Shown piece after piece: positions 1-12,000 of a DNA stretch of 64,000 nt. Under the pieces are notes generated by a model. The model was not told where the DNA came from, searched no databases, and saw only the letters and a list, made by a program, of their open reading frames with translations. The position numbers were made by a program, and so were the translations under genes. Position 1 is the stretch's first letter. Every line of letters begins with the position of its first letter. Where the stretch lies: positions 2,712,486 to 2,776,485 of the forward strand of contig FN649739.1 of assembly GCA_000310025.1 (NCBI GenBank), written 5' to 3'. Source of the stretch: Ectocarpus siliculosus (taxonomy: Eukaryota > Sar > Phaeophyceae > Ectocarpales > Ectocarpaceae).

Positions 1-292
1 GCGGGCAACATCACATCCTTTTTTGAGGAGTACGACCAGTGGCAGGCGAGATCGTTGCGGTCATCAACCTGCTACAGTTTCTAGTGCAATTATTCCGAAA
101 ACCTTGATTTTGAAGGTTCTGCTTGTCAAACACGGCTGCTGCGAATCCGAGGCAGACGTTGCCTGCCGGAACTACGATTCGCTTGTGCTGCATCAGCTGC
201 AGCAGTCTTTTTCGGGACGGACTACTACTGTAGCAGGTGGTCGTGACGAAACTTGCATCGAGATGAAGTGGGTGGATTGGCATGTTGTTGTG
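1..292. other. No gene recognised
   Basis: The left edge holds short open frames on both strands but none has a recognisable domain, splice-site support or codon pattern. It leads into a minisatellite. Confidence 0.4.
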
Positions 293-402
293 ATGAAAAC
301 GACAGGTTATCGCGATGAAAACGACAGGTTATCGTGATGAAAACGACAGGTTATCGTGATGAAAACGACAGGTTATCGTGATGAAAACGACAGGTTATCG
401 TA
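293..402 (+). repeat. 22-bp tandem repeat, five units
   Basis: Five head-to-tail 22-bp units start at 293, 315, 337, 359 and 381. Each contains the core GACAGGTTATCG, and they differ only at the last two bases of a unit (CG, TG or TA). The array is nearly homogeneous, which points to recent expansion. It ends where the flank changes to ATGAAGATGG. The unit length is not a multiple of three, so it is unlikely to be a coding repeat. Confidence 0.9.
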
Positions 403-1229
403 ATGAAGATGGCGTGGAAAAGCGCTCTCAGGCGAGAACCCGTGGATCTTCTGAGGCCAAACCCCTTGTACCTGGATTCGGTAGGACAACTCATTGAGGC
501 GCAGGAGGTCAGTCAACCCAATAAAAGTAGTATTTCCGTGCACTGTACGTCGTTGAAATGACGGTGAATATCACCGCCATATCTCTACAGCAAAATTGGG
601 GCGGTGTCGAATATTTTAGGCTGAACACGGCAATCACACTATTGCATAATCTAAGCACCCAAATGTCGGTGGAGTCTTGGATATGGCTTAGGACGGGCCT
701 AAATACCTCCCTCCATCTCCGAGTAGGATGCTTGGTTGGGTGGACGTCGAACGAAAATGCCACACAGGACACGAGCATCGCACATCCGGAGAGGGTTTTT
801 CGGTACTTCGCATGTAAACCACAAACACAAAGAAGGCAAGCATGGGTTTCCCGCAACGCTCGTGCCAATACTTTCGGCTACTCCTGAGTCTGTCTATGGA
901 AATGAGAGGCATGTCGTTCGTGCGCAGACAGGATGCACGTATCGTCGTCCTCGCTTCTGCTTTCTTTGCCTATCAAGGGTATTCACAGCAGTAACAGACC
1001 CAGGGCAAGGGAAAGGAGGTATTGTACTCGGGACGACGCAAGAAAACAAGTCGGTCCCCTGAACCTAAATCACCAGAGTATATGTGACACCACGTTACAC
1101 AGCAAAGGTCCTGGTACCGGAAAACACATCCCGCCACGCTCCGACTGCGCCTCTGCACAACGGTCTGAAGCTGCTTCGTTCGACGCGCCCATCACCGCCT
1201 CGTGTGCAACCATTCCCTACACACGTTTG
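403..1229. other. No gene recognised
   Basis: Several overlapping open frames exist on both strands, none with a recognisable domain. I see no convincing promoter, RNA gene or mobile-element end here. Confidence 0.4.
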
Positions 1230-1971
1230 ACATGTGCACGCAACGCGACGACGACAACGACGCGCTCTCGACACAAGGGTTGGAAGGACGGCGGGTTCTT
1301 GTCTGTGCAGTGGAGGACGGAGACGTCCACCGGAAACTTGACGGAGTGCTACGGGCTCCACGTGCGGTCGGCTGTAGAAGAGCGGCGTCTGTCGTTGGGG
1401 TTTAGTCGAAGTCAGGTGTTCTTCAACACCGACCTGGTGGGGGAGACCTCGACAACCTACAACGCCACGGTGCGACACATCGTTTGGATACTGTACACCC
1501 AAATACACCTTAACGGCGCCCCCTGTGGGGGACCTCGTGAAAACACAGAGCTTTCTGGAACGGTTTGACTCGGTTTTAGCGTTTTTGGGGATTCCCCCAG
1601 TTTTGGCGCGGCTGATACTACGAGAAATTATGTTCTTACACAACAACGAATATCGCCCTTTGAGGTACCGCAGAAGTCTGGTCGGCACCCTGTGCACGGC
1701 GTGTGCCCCCAAAGCTAGTTGCGGTACCGTCTTTATCCACGATGATGCCGTCGGAATGCCTGTTACTCCTGCTCCCAATCCGAGCCTGGTCCCTCTGGTC
1801 CCGTCGACTCGCGTGTGCCGGTTGTCTCTGCTGGCTTACGAGCAGGTGGTGTCCGCGAACAACGGCGTCGTGGATGCAATCCGCGGGGACTACCCTTGTG
1901 CGATGGATAACACCGTCTACGACATCCTAAATGACGAGCGGGTGCGGCTTTGGGTATTAAAGCAGTATTGA
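1230..1971 (+). pseudogene. Possible glycosyltransferase-like fragment, split over two frames
   Basis: Two consecutive plus-strand open segments read like one protein. The first (about 1278-1500) contains FLSVQWRTET followed by LTECYG and, 30 residues on, FFNTDLVGET. This spacing resembles O-fucosyltransferase-like proteins, in which a W/H-R-x-E stretch binds the nucleotide sugar; the family link is weak and from memory of the motif only. The second (to the stop at 1969-1971) is in another frame and contains FLERFDSVLAFLGIPP, a Cys cluster (TLCTACAPKASCGT) and ends near NDERVRLWVLKQY. A 79-bp intron (1470-1548, GT...CAG, phase 0) would join them; a frameshift is the alternative. No start codon or upstream exons were found, so this may be a gene remnant. 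The opposite strand is also open (1095-1778), which lowers confidence. Confidence 0.35.
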
Positions 1972-2746
1972 TTGCGTCAACGATGTCGTCGTCCACCAGT
2001 GACGAGCTGAAGCCAAACAAGTATGGCATGCGTGCCTAATAGATAGTTTTGGGTGTGTGTGTCTTGTCGAGGTGTTGCAGGTGTTCATTGCAAGGTTCAT
2101 GACTGGTCCAGCCGTAATCCATTTGAATTTTTGCGTTTTGTTCGATGAAAGGCTTCACGCCGTGATGGTGCTATCGAAGCACAAATCAGCTCTCGACTTG
2201 TGATACGTGCACGCTTCCAAGGAAGCAGATCCCTTGTCGCCGCCCGTACGACTGCCTAATCGCGCCCTGCGTGTCTGAAAGAAGGAATAATCGAACATCA
2301 TGCTCTCTCTCGCTCATGAGCGACGACGGCTGATTTTCTGAATAGCCCCGATTTCGACTGCAGTCGGGGGTCCCTCTAGACTCATTGGCGGTTCGGTCCG
2401 ATATGGGGTGGGTGAAATATCTTCGCTCAGATAGAAACAATCAAGTTGTTGTTTTATTCTCCTTAGTTTGGACATGGCGGGTGTGCCCGCTACTACCACA
2501 CTACAGGTCGGGTTAATTGACCCGACACCCACCCACCCCACAGAGAGACCCCCTTCTACTCTGCCATGATCAGAAGGGCATCCTACAACAACATACCTCT
2601 GGTTGACCTATTAATAGATGCTATTGTAGTAGAGAGATGGCGTATTGGAGCTCTACTTTCACGATAACAAGTCATGCAAATTATTGCGCGTGTTCGGGCT
2701 ATCCCTCCCGGCTCATCCCCCCCCATCCCCACAAAAAAGGACGCAG
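1972..2746. other. No gene recognised
   Basis: No supported gene. A near-perfect 20-bp palindrome of the form GTCGGGTTAATTGACCCGAC lies near 2507-2527; its role is unknown. Confidence 0.4.
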
Positions 2747-3069
2747 GCGTGAAGGCAATAATCTCCGGCTTGATCTCCGCCTCGGCGGACTTCCTGCTAA
2801 CCTCCTCTTTCAACGGCACCGGCAGCAACGAGTGTCAGAAGCCTCACTCCAAGTACATCGACCTCGTCACGGACTGGCGGTTGGAAGTGGTCGGGAAAGA
2901 CCTCTCCTCTATCGGGCAGATGCTACCGCCACCGCTGCTCGTAGAGGGCGGCGGGGACGGCCAGCCTCTCGCTCTGCTTGTGCTTTTGGCCGGACTTGTG
3001 GCTCTGGCGGCGGTGTTGGTTTGGGACCAGCGTGTGATCGGACGCCCCCGATCCAAGAAGGTCCCGTAG
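2747..3069 (+). CDS. Possible terminal exon of a protein with a C-terminal membrane helix
   Basis: An open frame begins after a plausible splice acceptor (GACGCAG at 2740-2746) and ends at a TAG at 3067-3069. The codons are rich in C and G at the third position, like the confident exons elsewhere in the window. The translated part has a soluble stretch containing KYIDLVTDWRLEVV, a Pro run, a hydrophobic helix (LALLVLLAGLVALAAVLVW) and a short basic tail (RPRSKK), which is what a C-terminal membrane anchor looks like. No upstream exon can be attached with confidence; the fragment at 1.2-2.0 kb is on the same strand and could belong to the same gene. Function unknown. The antisense strand is also open here. 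Confidence 0.4.
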
Positions 3070-5502
3070 GCAAGGGCAATTGACCACTCCACGGGTAAAG
3101 AACAGTTTTTCGTGGTGCTGCGGATTCGCCCTGCCGGGATTCGTGATTGTCGACCGGGCTAGTGCTGAAAATGCTGGGGGGGGTAGGATTTGTCCAACTG
3201 TGAAAGTGGGCAAGTAGAGAGTAGACCGTTGCCGGGTCTGATCGGGCAGCTGCTGTATATATGCATGGTATTTGGAAGTACTGTAGTTTGTCTTTTGCGC
3301 AGGGCAAGCGTACATGAATGCTGAAATCTGAGGACACGTCTGAGGCCGAGAAGGGCAGAAAGCATAAGGCCCAAATTGTACCATAAACAAAAAGTATTAG
3401 GGTTAGGAATGCCCGCCCCAAGTCTCCCGTTCAAAACGTTTTCGTGCTAGTCCCTTCCATTCTGTTGGACCTTTCCCGGATGTGATGTGGGTGTTCAATT
3501 GTGTATGCTTCTGTATACTTTGCTTTGTAGCTGGGTGCGGCGTGGGTGAGCGTGGCGAATCACCGGCGCAGACTGTAGATCTTGAGCTCTCCACATGGTA
3601 TGTGGGGAGTGACACGGGCGGTACAACCGTGGAGAAATACTGTTTCATCCAGCCTAGGAGGTGTGCGAGGGAGGTTAGAATCATGCGTTGGTTGTCTTTA
3701 TGTTTGATCTTTGGTTCTCGTTTTGTTCGGTTTACTTGGCATCGCATGCCAACAGGGGGCGATGGTTTCCCATTTACCCAACATGTCGCCGGTGATGTCT
3801 GGACGTTAGTGGCGTTTGTTTTTCCCTCTGGTACTGTTCAATTTTCGTCATCATGTGGTAAGGTTTGTGTTGATATTCCAGGCCCTTTTATTCTAGCGCA
3901 TACTTCTTTTTGGGGTACAGCAGTTGCCCTGTGACCACGCAAGGCATCGTGCAAGTTCGACGGACGTTAACAGACTCTGAGCAGAAATCAGAAAGTATTA
4001 ATTTTGTTATTACATAGTTTCGGACTGGGGCTCCAAATTTGCTGAGATAAGGAAACAGATTTTGAGATAAGAAAGCTTCCTGGAAACTTCCTGCAGGCGA
4101 ATATTTTCCGATTTAAGGCGGCTTCATGTGATTGGCTGTGGGACGACAGTCATCCAACGAACTTCCCCTGTTCGCAGGTACTGCTGTTTTTTGTGGTGCG
4201 CTGCGTGACAGCTGCACCCTGATCACAGCGCTCCCACTGCTGCTGAGTGTGCGTGCAGCACCGCCAGCAAATGGCAGAGAGGAGGAAGAGCACGCAGGTG
4301 CCTTCTGGTGACGCGCCGCAAGAGTATTCTCTGCTTCTACTAGAGAGAGCGTGTTTGACTTCTCGATGTGCCCCCGCCCCAAAAAAACCACCCACTTCCA
4401 CGTGTGCTTTGTTCTCCAAGGGAATGTGTCTCAACGAAAAAACATGACCACCGTGAGTAAAGTACATTAACATTTGCCCATATAAGGGTCACATGCGGCG
4501 CTCACCCGCTCGGTCCATCTTCTTTACACCCCGGCCGTTCTACACGATCAAACCTGGACAGGAGCCTACAGGGAGCTACGCGTTCAACGATTCATTGTTC
4601 TTCGCTCGTGCATCGCGCACACATCCAAAGTTCGAACAGTGCGTGTCAGGCAAGGGTACCCGTTAAGGATGGGTGGTAGATGCAACGGGTGCCCGAAGTA
4701 GTCAACCGGGTGCCTGAGTACTGCATTCAAGCCGCGTGGGAATCTGTAGATCTGTCGGGAGATCTACATGTTGTACTGTCCTGCCGTCTGCGATCTCGGG
4801 AAAAGGTTCGAATGCCGTTTGAAAATGCGGAGAGATTGTACTTTATCAAACCGTCACCGTCGGCCGCAGCGAGCAAAGTAGGTACCCACGCCGCCGTCTT
4901 ACGTGTGCGTGAACCCAACCGCGAGACTCGCCCAGGGGTAAGGCCTAAGCTGTAGTCAAATGCGTGTGCAGTGCGCGCTTGGTTTTGCGAGTGCCAGGTT
5001 TTGGAAGATCGAAACAGCTGTGATGATCAGCCCCCCGGCACAGTGTTCGTCCTTGGTTGACGTTGTCTCGTCAACTGAATGAGTCTTGCCTTCCGTGTCT
5101 TGTTTTCTGGCGTGATGAGACTTGCCAACCTGCAACACCTGTCCATAAGACCTACTTCATGCGTATACACTCGAGCGTTACAACTCCCATGCCCGTACGT
5201 CTCGCCTTGGCCTTGCCCTTTGTCTCCGCGGTAGCCTACATGTAGACAATGTATAAGTGTTGCTGTGCACATCGCGTCGTCGTCTGTCGCACTTTGTTGG
5301 ATGTGTTGCAGACTCGCACCATACTCAAGCATGGCTTCAGCAGAACCGGAACCGGAGGCACCAACGGCGTCTTCTGACGTGGTGAGGAAGTCCTGCAAGG
5401 GATGAATTGCGTAGCCTGATCTTGATGCGATAATAAAAACGCTTCACACTACAGCAGTGCATAGAGGCCACCTTCAGGAAATCAGCCTGCTGTACTTCCT
5501 GA
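3070..5502. other. No gene recognised
   Basis: The longest frame (3482-3934, plus) begins with a hydrophobic segment but shows no recognisable domain or splice context, so it is not called. The rest has scattered short frames and no repeat of note apart from a few TTCCTGGAA-type short inverted motifs near 4075-4095. Confidence 0.4.
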
Positions 5503-5532
5503 CCCTAACCCTACCCCTAACCCTAACCCTAG
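5503..5532 (+). repeat. Interstitial telomere-like CCCTAA repeat
   Basis: About five CCCTAA-type units, one of them CCCCTAA, run without interruption and are followed by AGGTTCTAG. This is the telomere-type hexamer (TTAGGG on the other strand) inside the chromosome. Shorter relatives occur at about 14650, 17760, 17945, 18645 and 38125. Confidence 0.8.
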
Positions 5533-6005
5533 GTTCTAGACTGTGCAAGCAAGTTTCAAAGACAATGAACAAGACAAGGACAGCTCGACCCCCTCTCTCA
5601 TCGCCCCTAAACGGCCTACCGCCCTCACTGGCGTGGCGTGCGAAGGCTTCCTGATTAAGTAAACATGAATATCAATGACCAATATTTTAAAGAAGCTTGA
5701 CCTACAGTAGTAACTTGGGACCACCTGTGATCAACCAAACACTCGCAATGCCACCTTGTGTTCCCCGGCAAAATCGAGGCGATTCCTTTAACTCTGCTAC
5801 AAGACACTTCGTGTGTACTAGAACTTTTTCTCGTCCGAGGTGGAGGGAGAATGACCTGCCAAGCAAAGCTGGCTCCGGGGCAGAACTGCTTTGGTCGACC
5901 TCTCCGCGGTGTTGGCGCAGCGGATTAATGAAAAGTCGATGATGAGTCTCCCTGCTACTTCCCTCCGATGTCTCCCTCTATGACCAGGTCATTGACGCCT
6001 CCAAG
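5533..6005. other. Upstream region of the first ABCG gene
   Basis: No coding signal. It should contain the promoter and 5' leader of the ABCG gene that starts at 6006; no TATA box or other element stands out by eye. Confidence 0.35.
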
Positions 6006-9000
6006 ATGGCACATGATATAGAGAATGGGGGGAGCGATAACGGAACAGCAACACAAGAGGTACCCCCGGGTTCGAGCAAGCGATGGAGTACTTCCGCTGG
6101 GCAAAAGGTGCGAGGACACCGCCGTTGGTTGTATTTGGCCCCCTATGACTCTTCTGCCCCAAAGTCGCCACTGTGACATACGATCAGGCCAATGTTCGAC
6201 TGGGTATTTTTTTGTGTGCCAGTATGAGTTGTACTCGGAGACGAACTGAAAAAGTATCGCTGTACGGTGCCTTTTCAACACCTTCCACGGACGGTGCCAA
6301 ACAGACGCATCCCCTTTAGTTGCACAATTTCCAACATTTTCTCGCACGGCCCGTAACCTTGACTGAGCAAGCATCCATGATTGCCCATGAAGACAACAGC
6401 CTACAGTTCCCTGTCTTCTCCATCATTTTCTCGAGGAACATCGAAGACTACCGGCTGGTCGAATTTTCTGTCGACTGTAGGTGGATTTTCGCTTCCGCGA
6501 CGTCCGGTTGAGCGTGGAGGTTTCGAAAATAAAGGCGTCTTTGATGGGCGGGATTGCCGGGGTGAAGAAAATCCTGAGGGGCGTCAGCGGAGCGGTGGAA
6601 TCAGGACAGATTCTTGCGATCATCGGTTCTAGCGGCTCGGGCAAGACCTCCTTGCTCGATGTTTTGGTTGGAAGGGTACGTCGTAGGGCATGACGTCCGT
6701 ACAGTTTGATTTGCTCTTGGTGCTGTTGAGCGGCGGCCGGAGCGGGAGGCGAGAGCTTGGTGTTCCGTGCGCTTCCTTTTTTTCTGAGTGAATGGCTTGG
6801 GAAAGAGATGATGCCGGTCCTCGCGGCGCCTGGTACAGGTGATGCATGCACAGCGCACTGGGATTAAATGAATCGAGTTTGCGTGAGATTCCGGGACAGT
6901 TTTTGCCTGCTGGTCCAAACAGTACTTGGCGCGCTTCGGTGGTGTAAAGGGTTGACACGTACAGCAGTCTACCGAGCACACATTCTGGGTGGGGGTAAGC
7001 GTCTACGCTAAACGCACCAATACACACCGTGTCTGTCAACTCGATCACGGCTGCTACATCTTCACAAGCTCATCAACCAACAACTGAACGCGTTCTGCAC
7101 TCGATTCTAGATAAATCCCAACACGAAGGGGCTGCACATCACGGGCAATGTAACCGTCAACGGCAAGGCGATGTCCAAGTCCTTCTTCTTAGAGAACGCC
7201 GCTTACGTTCCTCAGGAGGATCGCTTGTGGAGTGCTCTCACAGGTGACGTGCTAGGTTGGAGAAAAAATAAAACGTTCTTCCAAAATCCCAAACATTGGC
7301 TTGATTGATTTTCTACCACAACAACCGCTCCCAAAGGGTTCTCACACCAGCACTAAGACAGGATGGGAAACATCGTTTCCAACCAAAGCGGTTGTTCAGA
7401 ACGCTCACAGCCATTTTCAACCAACTTCTTCGAGTTTCACCGCCCGCGCGTGTCTCCTTGAGACCACCTGCCTGTCGTTGAAGCACGACCTATCCCGTTC
7501 ACTCCCCTTCCTGCTTGCATGACAGCCGCGGAAGGCGAACCCCCGAAAGCAAGGTATTGGCTTAGCTTCCAGAGGACATCGTTATCTGCTGGAAAGAGTC
7601 CGTAGAGTTGCAGCAGACCTTCACGAAGGAGCCAGAGCTGATTGTGAATTATCCACAATGAGCAGATTTAAGGACGAAATCCTGAGCAACTAACGGCATC
7701 CTTCATGGTCCTCCGAACTTTCCTCTCTTGCCGCTGCCTTCTTCTAACGTGCCCCAGTCCGGGAAAACCTGATGCTCGCGTGCAAGATGTACATACCTAA
7801 CATGTCTCGCGCGGAATGCGATCACCGAGTTGACGAGGTGTTAACCAGCCTGGGCCTGGAAAGCTGCCAGCACACCAAGGTGGGGTGTCTTGTGCGGCAT
7901 GTCTCTCTCCTTCGCGTGTGTGATCCCAACCTCCCGCCTGTTGAGCTAGAACCCCGACATTGAATAACAAGGAGAAGGAAGGGCAAGTATTGTCAACCAC
8001 AAAAAATGAATTTTGGGCGGTGGCTGGCGTCGCGTACTTGCCAAGGAAATCCGGTCAACCGGACTTCACTGGCGAAGAAATCGAACAACAGGAAATATAT
8101 GGGGATGTCTTTCAAGACACAGCTACAGTAGATGCTGATACCTTGGTGCGGAATCCGAAATGACCCTTCGGCGAATGTGGGGCGCATCATGCTTTTGGAC
8201 GTGCTGCCTTGATGAATGATTAATCTCCCGGTTAGAGAGGGTAAAACGAAGCGCCATATTTTTCTTCGTCTCGCAAGTGGAGAGGGGATGTAGATGTCAC
8301 GAGGTTTATCCTGTGGTCGGTGCGACTTACTGTAGGTGCCGCAATATTCTACGGTAGGCCTTGCGGTGAACGCCAGTTAAGTCATTCTGACTTCGCAGGT
8401 TGTCGTAGAGTATCTGTACCCATGGCAAGCGGTGCACAAGATACATTCCGATGTACAACCAATGCTCTTCACCCCTTTTGCCTTCTTCCCGTGTCTGCGC
8501 GACCTCCTACTGCGTCCTGATCCCCGCCACAAATATGAAGAAAAGGTCGGCAATATTTTTCTGAAGGGTATTTCCGGCGGTCAGAAGCGGCGCACTTCGA
8601 TTGGCGTGGAGCTCGTCGTCCAGCGCAAGATTCTCTTCCTCGGTGAGGCTTCAAAGTTTGGTTGACAAAACCCAAACGTCTGAAACATGGGCCGACTCTG
8701 CCTTGCTTGCATACGAGTGGGGACAAGACAATCGGTCTCGAGACTTCATGTCATCCAGTAGGTGTCCATGCGATACCACGGAACCCCCGTTTTGGTGACG
8801 ATACCCGCTGACGTTCGCACGATTCCAAGGAAGACCAATTTTATTGATCCGAATTCCCTACCACGCGTCCCCCGTGACCATACACTTCCAGCTCGACCCA
8901 GACCGAATGTGCGCGACTTCAGACCCTTGTGACTCTCGTCCATCAACTATGATAAAACCAGCTCAGCGCCGTGATACTTTCCCTTCGCCAGAATAAAGTC

Positions 9001-12000
9001 GATATTCGGTCGATATTCTTCCTTCTAGTCACAAGCCTTCGCCGCCATCGTATTTCGTGTCCTTCTCTCACTCCCCCATACCCTCGTCACTGTCCGCCCC
9101 GGTAAGACGAGCCGACGTCTGGGCTGGACGCAGCTTCTGCCTCCGGAATCATGGATTTGCTGAGGCGGTTGGCGTCAGAGACGGGAGTGATCATCATCAC
9201 AAGCGTGCACCAACCGTCCAGCCGCGTGTTCAACAGTTTCGACCAGGTAAATGGAACGCTCGCCTTATTCTCCGTGAGTCAGAACTTTCGTCAGAGGGAT
9301 ACTGCTGGTCTGCTTTTGCTTTGTGCTTCGGCAGCATGGATGAATATGAGGGAATGACTGTTTCTTATAGAAAGATGGTGGCCGAATTCCACGACAAAAC
9401 AATTCTTCGTGGTTCATGCTGATAAACAAATGTATGGTCAGATTGCGATCCACCGTCAACGTATCACCGTGTGAGAACTACAGCACAACAGCAGCAATGG
9501 AGCACCTCAACTGCAAATACTGCGAGCAAAACGGAAAAAGCCCACACAAATATTATCCAGGAACACGAAGCATGCCATCATCGCTGCAGCAGCATGTGCA
9601 TCCCGTCCGAACCCCGCAACCGTTATTCACGCAAAACGAAATGCCGATCGCAGGCATCGCAATGTGTTTACAGTTCGGAAAATATCGGGATGTGTTCCAA
9701 GTCGTACATGTAATTGATCGAGCATATATTGAAAGTGGCCCCACACCAAGCCCTCTCTCACATGCACGTTACGCCTGGGTGACTTTCACGCCAGGTACAT
9801 ATATACAGTATTTTGAATTGAGAGGAATTTTTCTTTGGGACGAACCCCCGAGACTACCGTAAGGCGTTGACAAATAACATGCTCGTAGATGTGTTGGAAA
9901 TGGTTTCCTTTCGATGCTCCAACTCAGGCTCTTCGGGACAAACCATTTGCACCTGGCACGCGCAGGTGATTCTGTTGACGATGGGGCAGACGGCCTACTT
10001 CGGGCCTGCGGTGGACAGCCTCGACCACTTCGCTAGCTTGGGGCACCAACCAGACGGCCTCGTCAACCCTGCCGACTACCTGCTAGAGGTACTGCACCCC
10101 TAAAGAACTATCCTGAATATAATTTTACGCAGTACCTCCTCCTAGATTCATGCAATCGTTGTTGCCGTAGATATTCCGAGAAGTATGTATTGAAGAGTCA
10201 TCATATACTTGAAGGAGCGGGGATCGAGTGTTGAGCATATTTGCTTTAGATATGTCACTTTTTATCCCTGCAATATGTCTCGGAGAAGTACCAGGCTATG
10301 TACATATATTGATGCACGAAGCAGGCCCCAAGGGACATCACGGTAATTGGTGACACAATCGTTGCCGTCGACCTGTTAGATCACGAACTCCGACTTCAGC
10401 GACGCCAAGGCCGTGCAGCGGCTGGCAGACGCTTGGAAAGACTCATCGGCGTGTAAAACGCTCCACAGTCGTCTCCGTGGTCCGCTTCCACCTTCCCTGG
10501 AAGCGAAGCCCGAGGCGGGGTGGATGTCCAACCTCCGGCAGCTTCGTGCGCTGATCGCTAGGGCGACCATGAGCAGTGTCAGGGATCCTGCCGCCTATGC
10601 CCTGAGGTCTGATATACTTGGTCTATCAGAACAGATTACTTACAACAGTGTTGTGGTAAGCAATTCACAAGCGTTTCCTGTCGAAAGAGTATTACTGAAC
10701 CGCGAACATCTCAGTGGCACCTTCGAGGGTGACTAAATACTGCAACACGTTGTCTACCAGGTGCACAGCATTCCGACTCTTTTCGTCTGGAATCTGCAGT
10801 ATTCGAGGACCGGCCCGTCGTTATTAGACGTTGGTCTGTGAACTTGAGGAAGAGTTCCAATGAAATGCCTTCGTTAGTCACCGCTTGTGATGAGGGATAC
10901 AGTTTTGCCCCATTTGGGCCTACAGAACATGCTCTGTCTGGCGTTCACCTCCCCTGCAAACTCCCGTTTTCGCCTCACCTGTTGTTGTTAATTCTCCCTT
11001 GGTTTTCTTTGTTCATGCACTTGGTGGTATGGGCGACTTGCGCGGCCAGGCTGGTGCTGTACGTCTTCATGTCCTTCTTCCTCGGCAGTGTGTGAGTAGG
11101 ACAATGCATGGAATGAATATGGAATGAATGAAGATATTCCGTGACGTTGGTTTTTGTCCAGAAGGAGAGCGAGTTGTAGCAACGATGGGGCGGCCGAGGT
11201 GAACTCCTGAGAAGTACATCCTGCCGTTTAGGGCCCTTCCGAGGTTGAAGTGCTTGTAAGGTTGGCAACGTCGTTTGTACAGTAGTAGGGTTTGGCCGAT
11301 AGACAGACAGTCCATGCAGAATTCCACAGTTCATTGGTCAATTTCGCTCCATTCCAACGCGATATATAGTTGCATATCTCGGGACCGTAGATCGTTTCGT
11401 TCATTTCACATTTTTGTTTTCCGTTTCCCACTGGGCACACGATCACGAGGTGTCGCTCGGGAAACATATCCTACTACGCAGCTCGGGACATGGTTAGGAC
11501 ATGATCGAACAGTTTGGATTTGCCTGTCAATCTGCTGAAAAAGTGAATTTTTGAACAGGGGGTTGGATACAAATTTCTGAACCACTTGGCGATGAAACTT
11601 CGTATTCGGCACGGACAGGTACTACAAGGTGGAAAACACTCAAGAGGACATTCTGAACCGAGTATTTCTCATCATTTGGGTGAACGCCTTCAACTCATGT
11701 GAGAAACCCACCCGGAAGGCTCTTCTGGAATGCACATGCGAAAAGGCCACGCACTCCTTTCTGTACAATCTCACTCAGCTTAGGGACGAAAACGGAATAT
11801 TGTTGAAGCGGTTTCTTTACGTAGACACTCGGTTTCACTGGTTCAGGCCCAATGAAAATGAGTATCAGATCATTGATTGGTGCCAACTGAAAACCTCCTG
11901 TTCAAAGAACAACGCAGCCACCCGTACTAATCAGAAGCTGCCATTGCTTGAACGTGATTGCGTCGATGAGGTTCTACCCGATGCTTCTATGCACGAGAGG

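Noticed and set aside
1095-1778. 227-codon minus-strand open frame
   Set aside because: Arg/Ser/Thr-rich with no recognisable motif; the plus strand shows more protein-like features, though neither is certain.
3482-3934. 150-codon plus-strand frame starting with a hydrophobic segment
   Set aside because: No domain, no conserved motif, and codon use unlike the confident exons; kept as noncoding.
9416-9862. 148-codon plus-strand frame
   Set aside because: Lies wholly in ABCG intron 6 between well-supported exons and has no recognisable domain.
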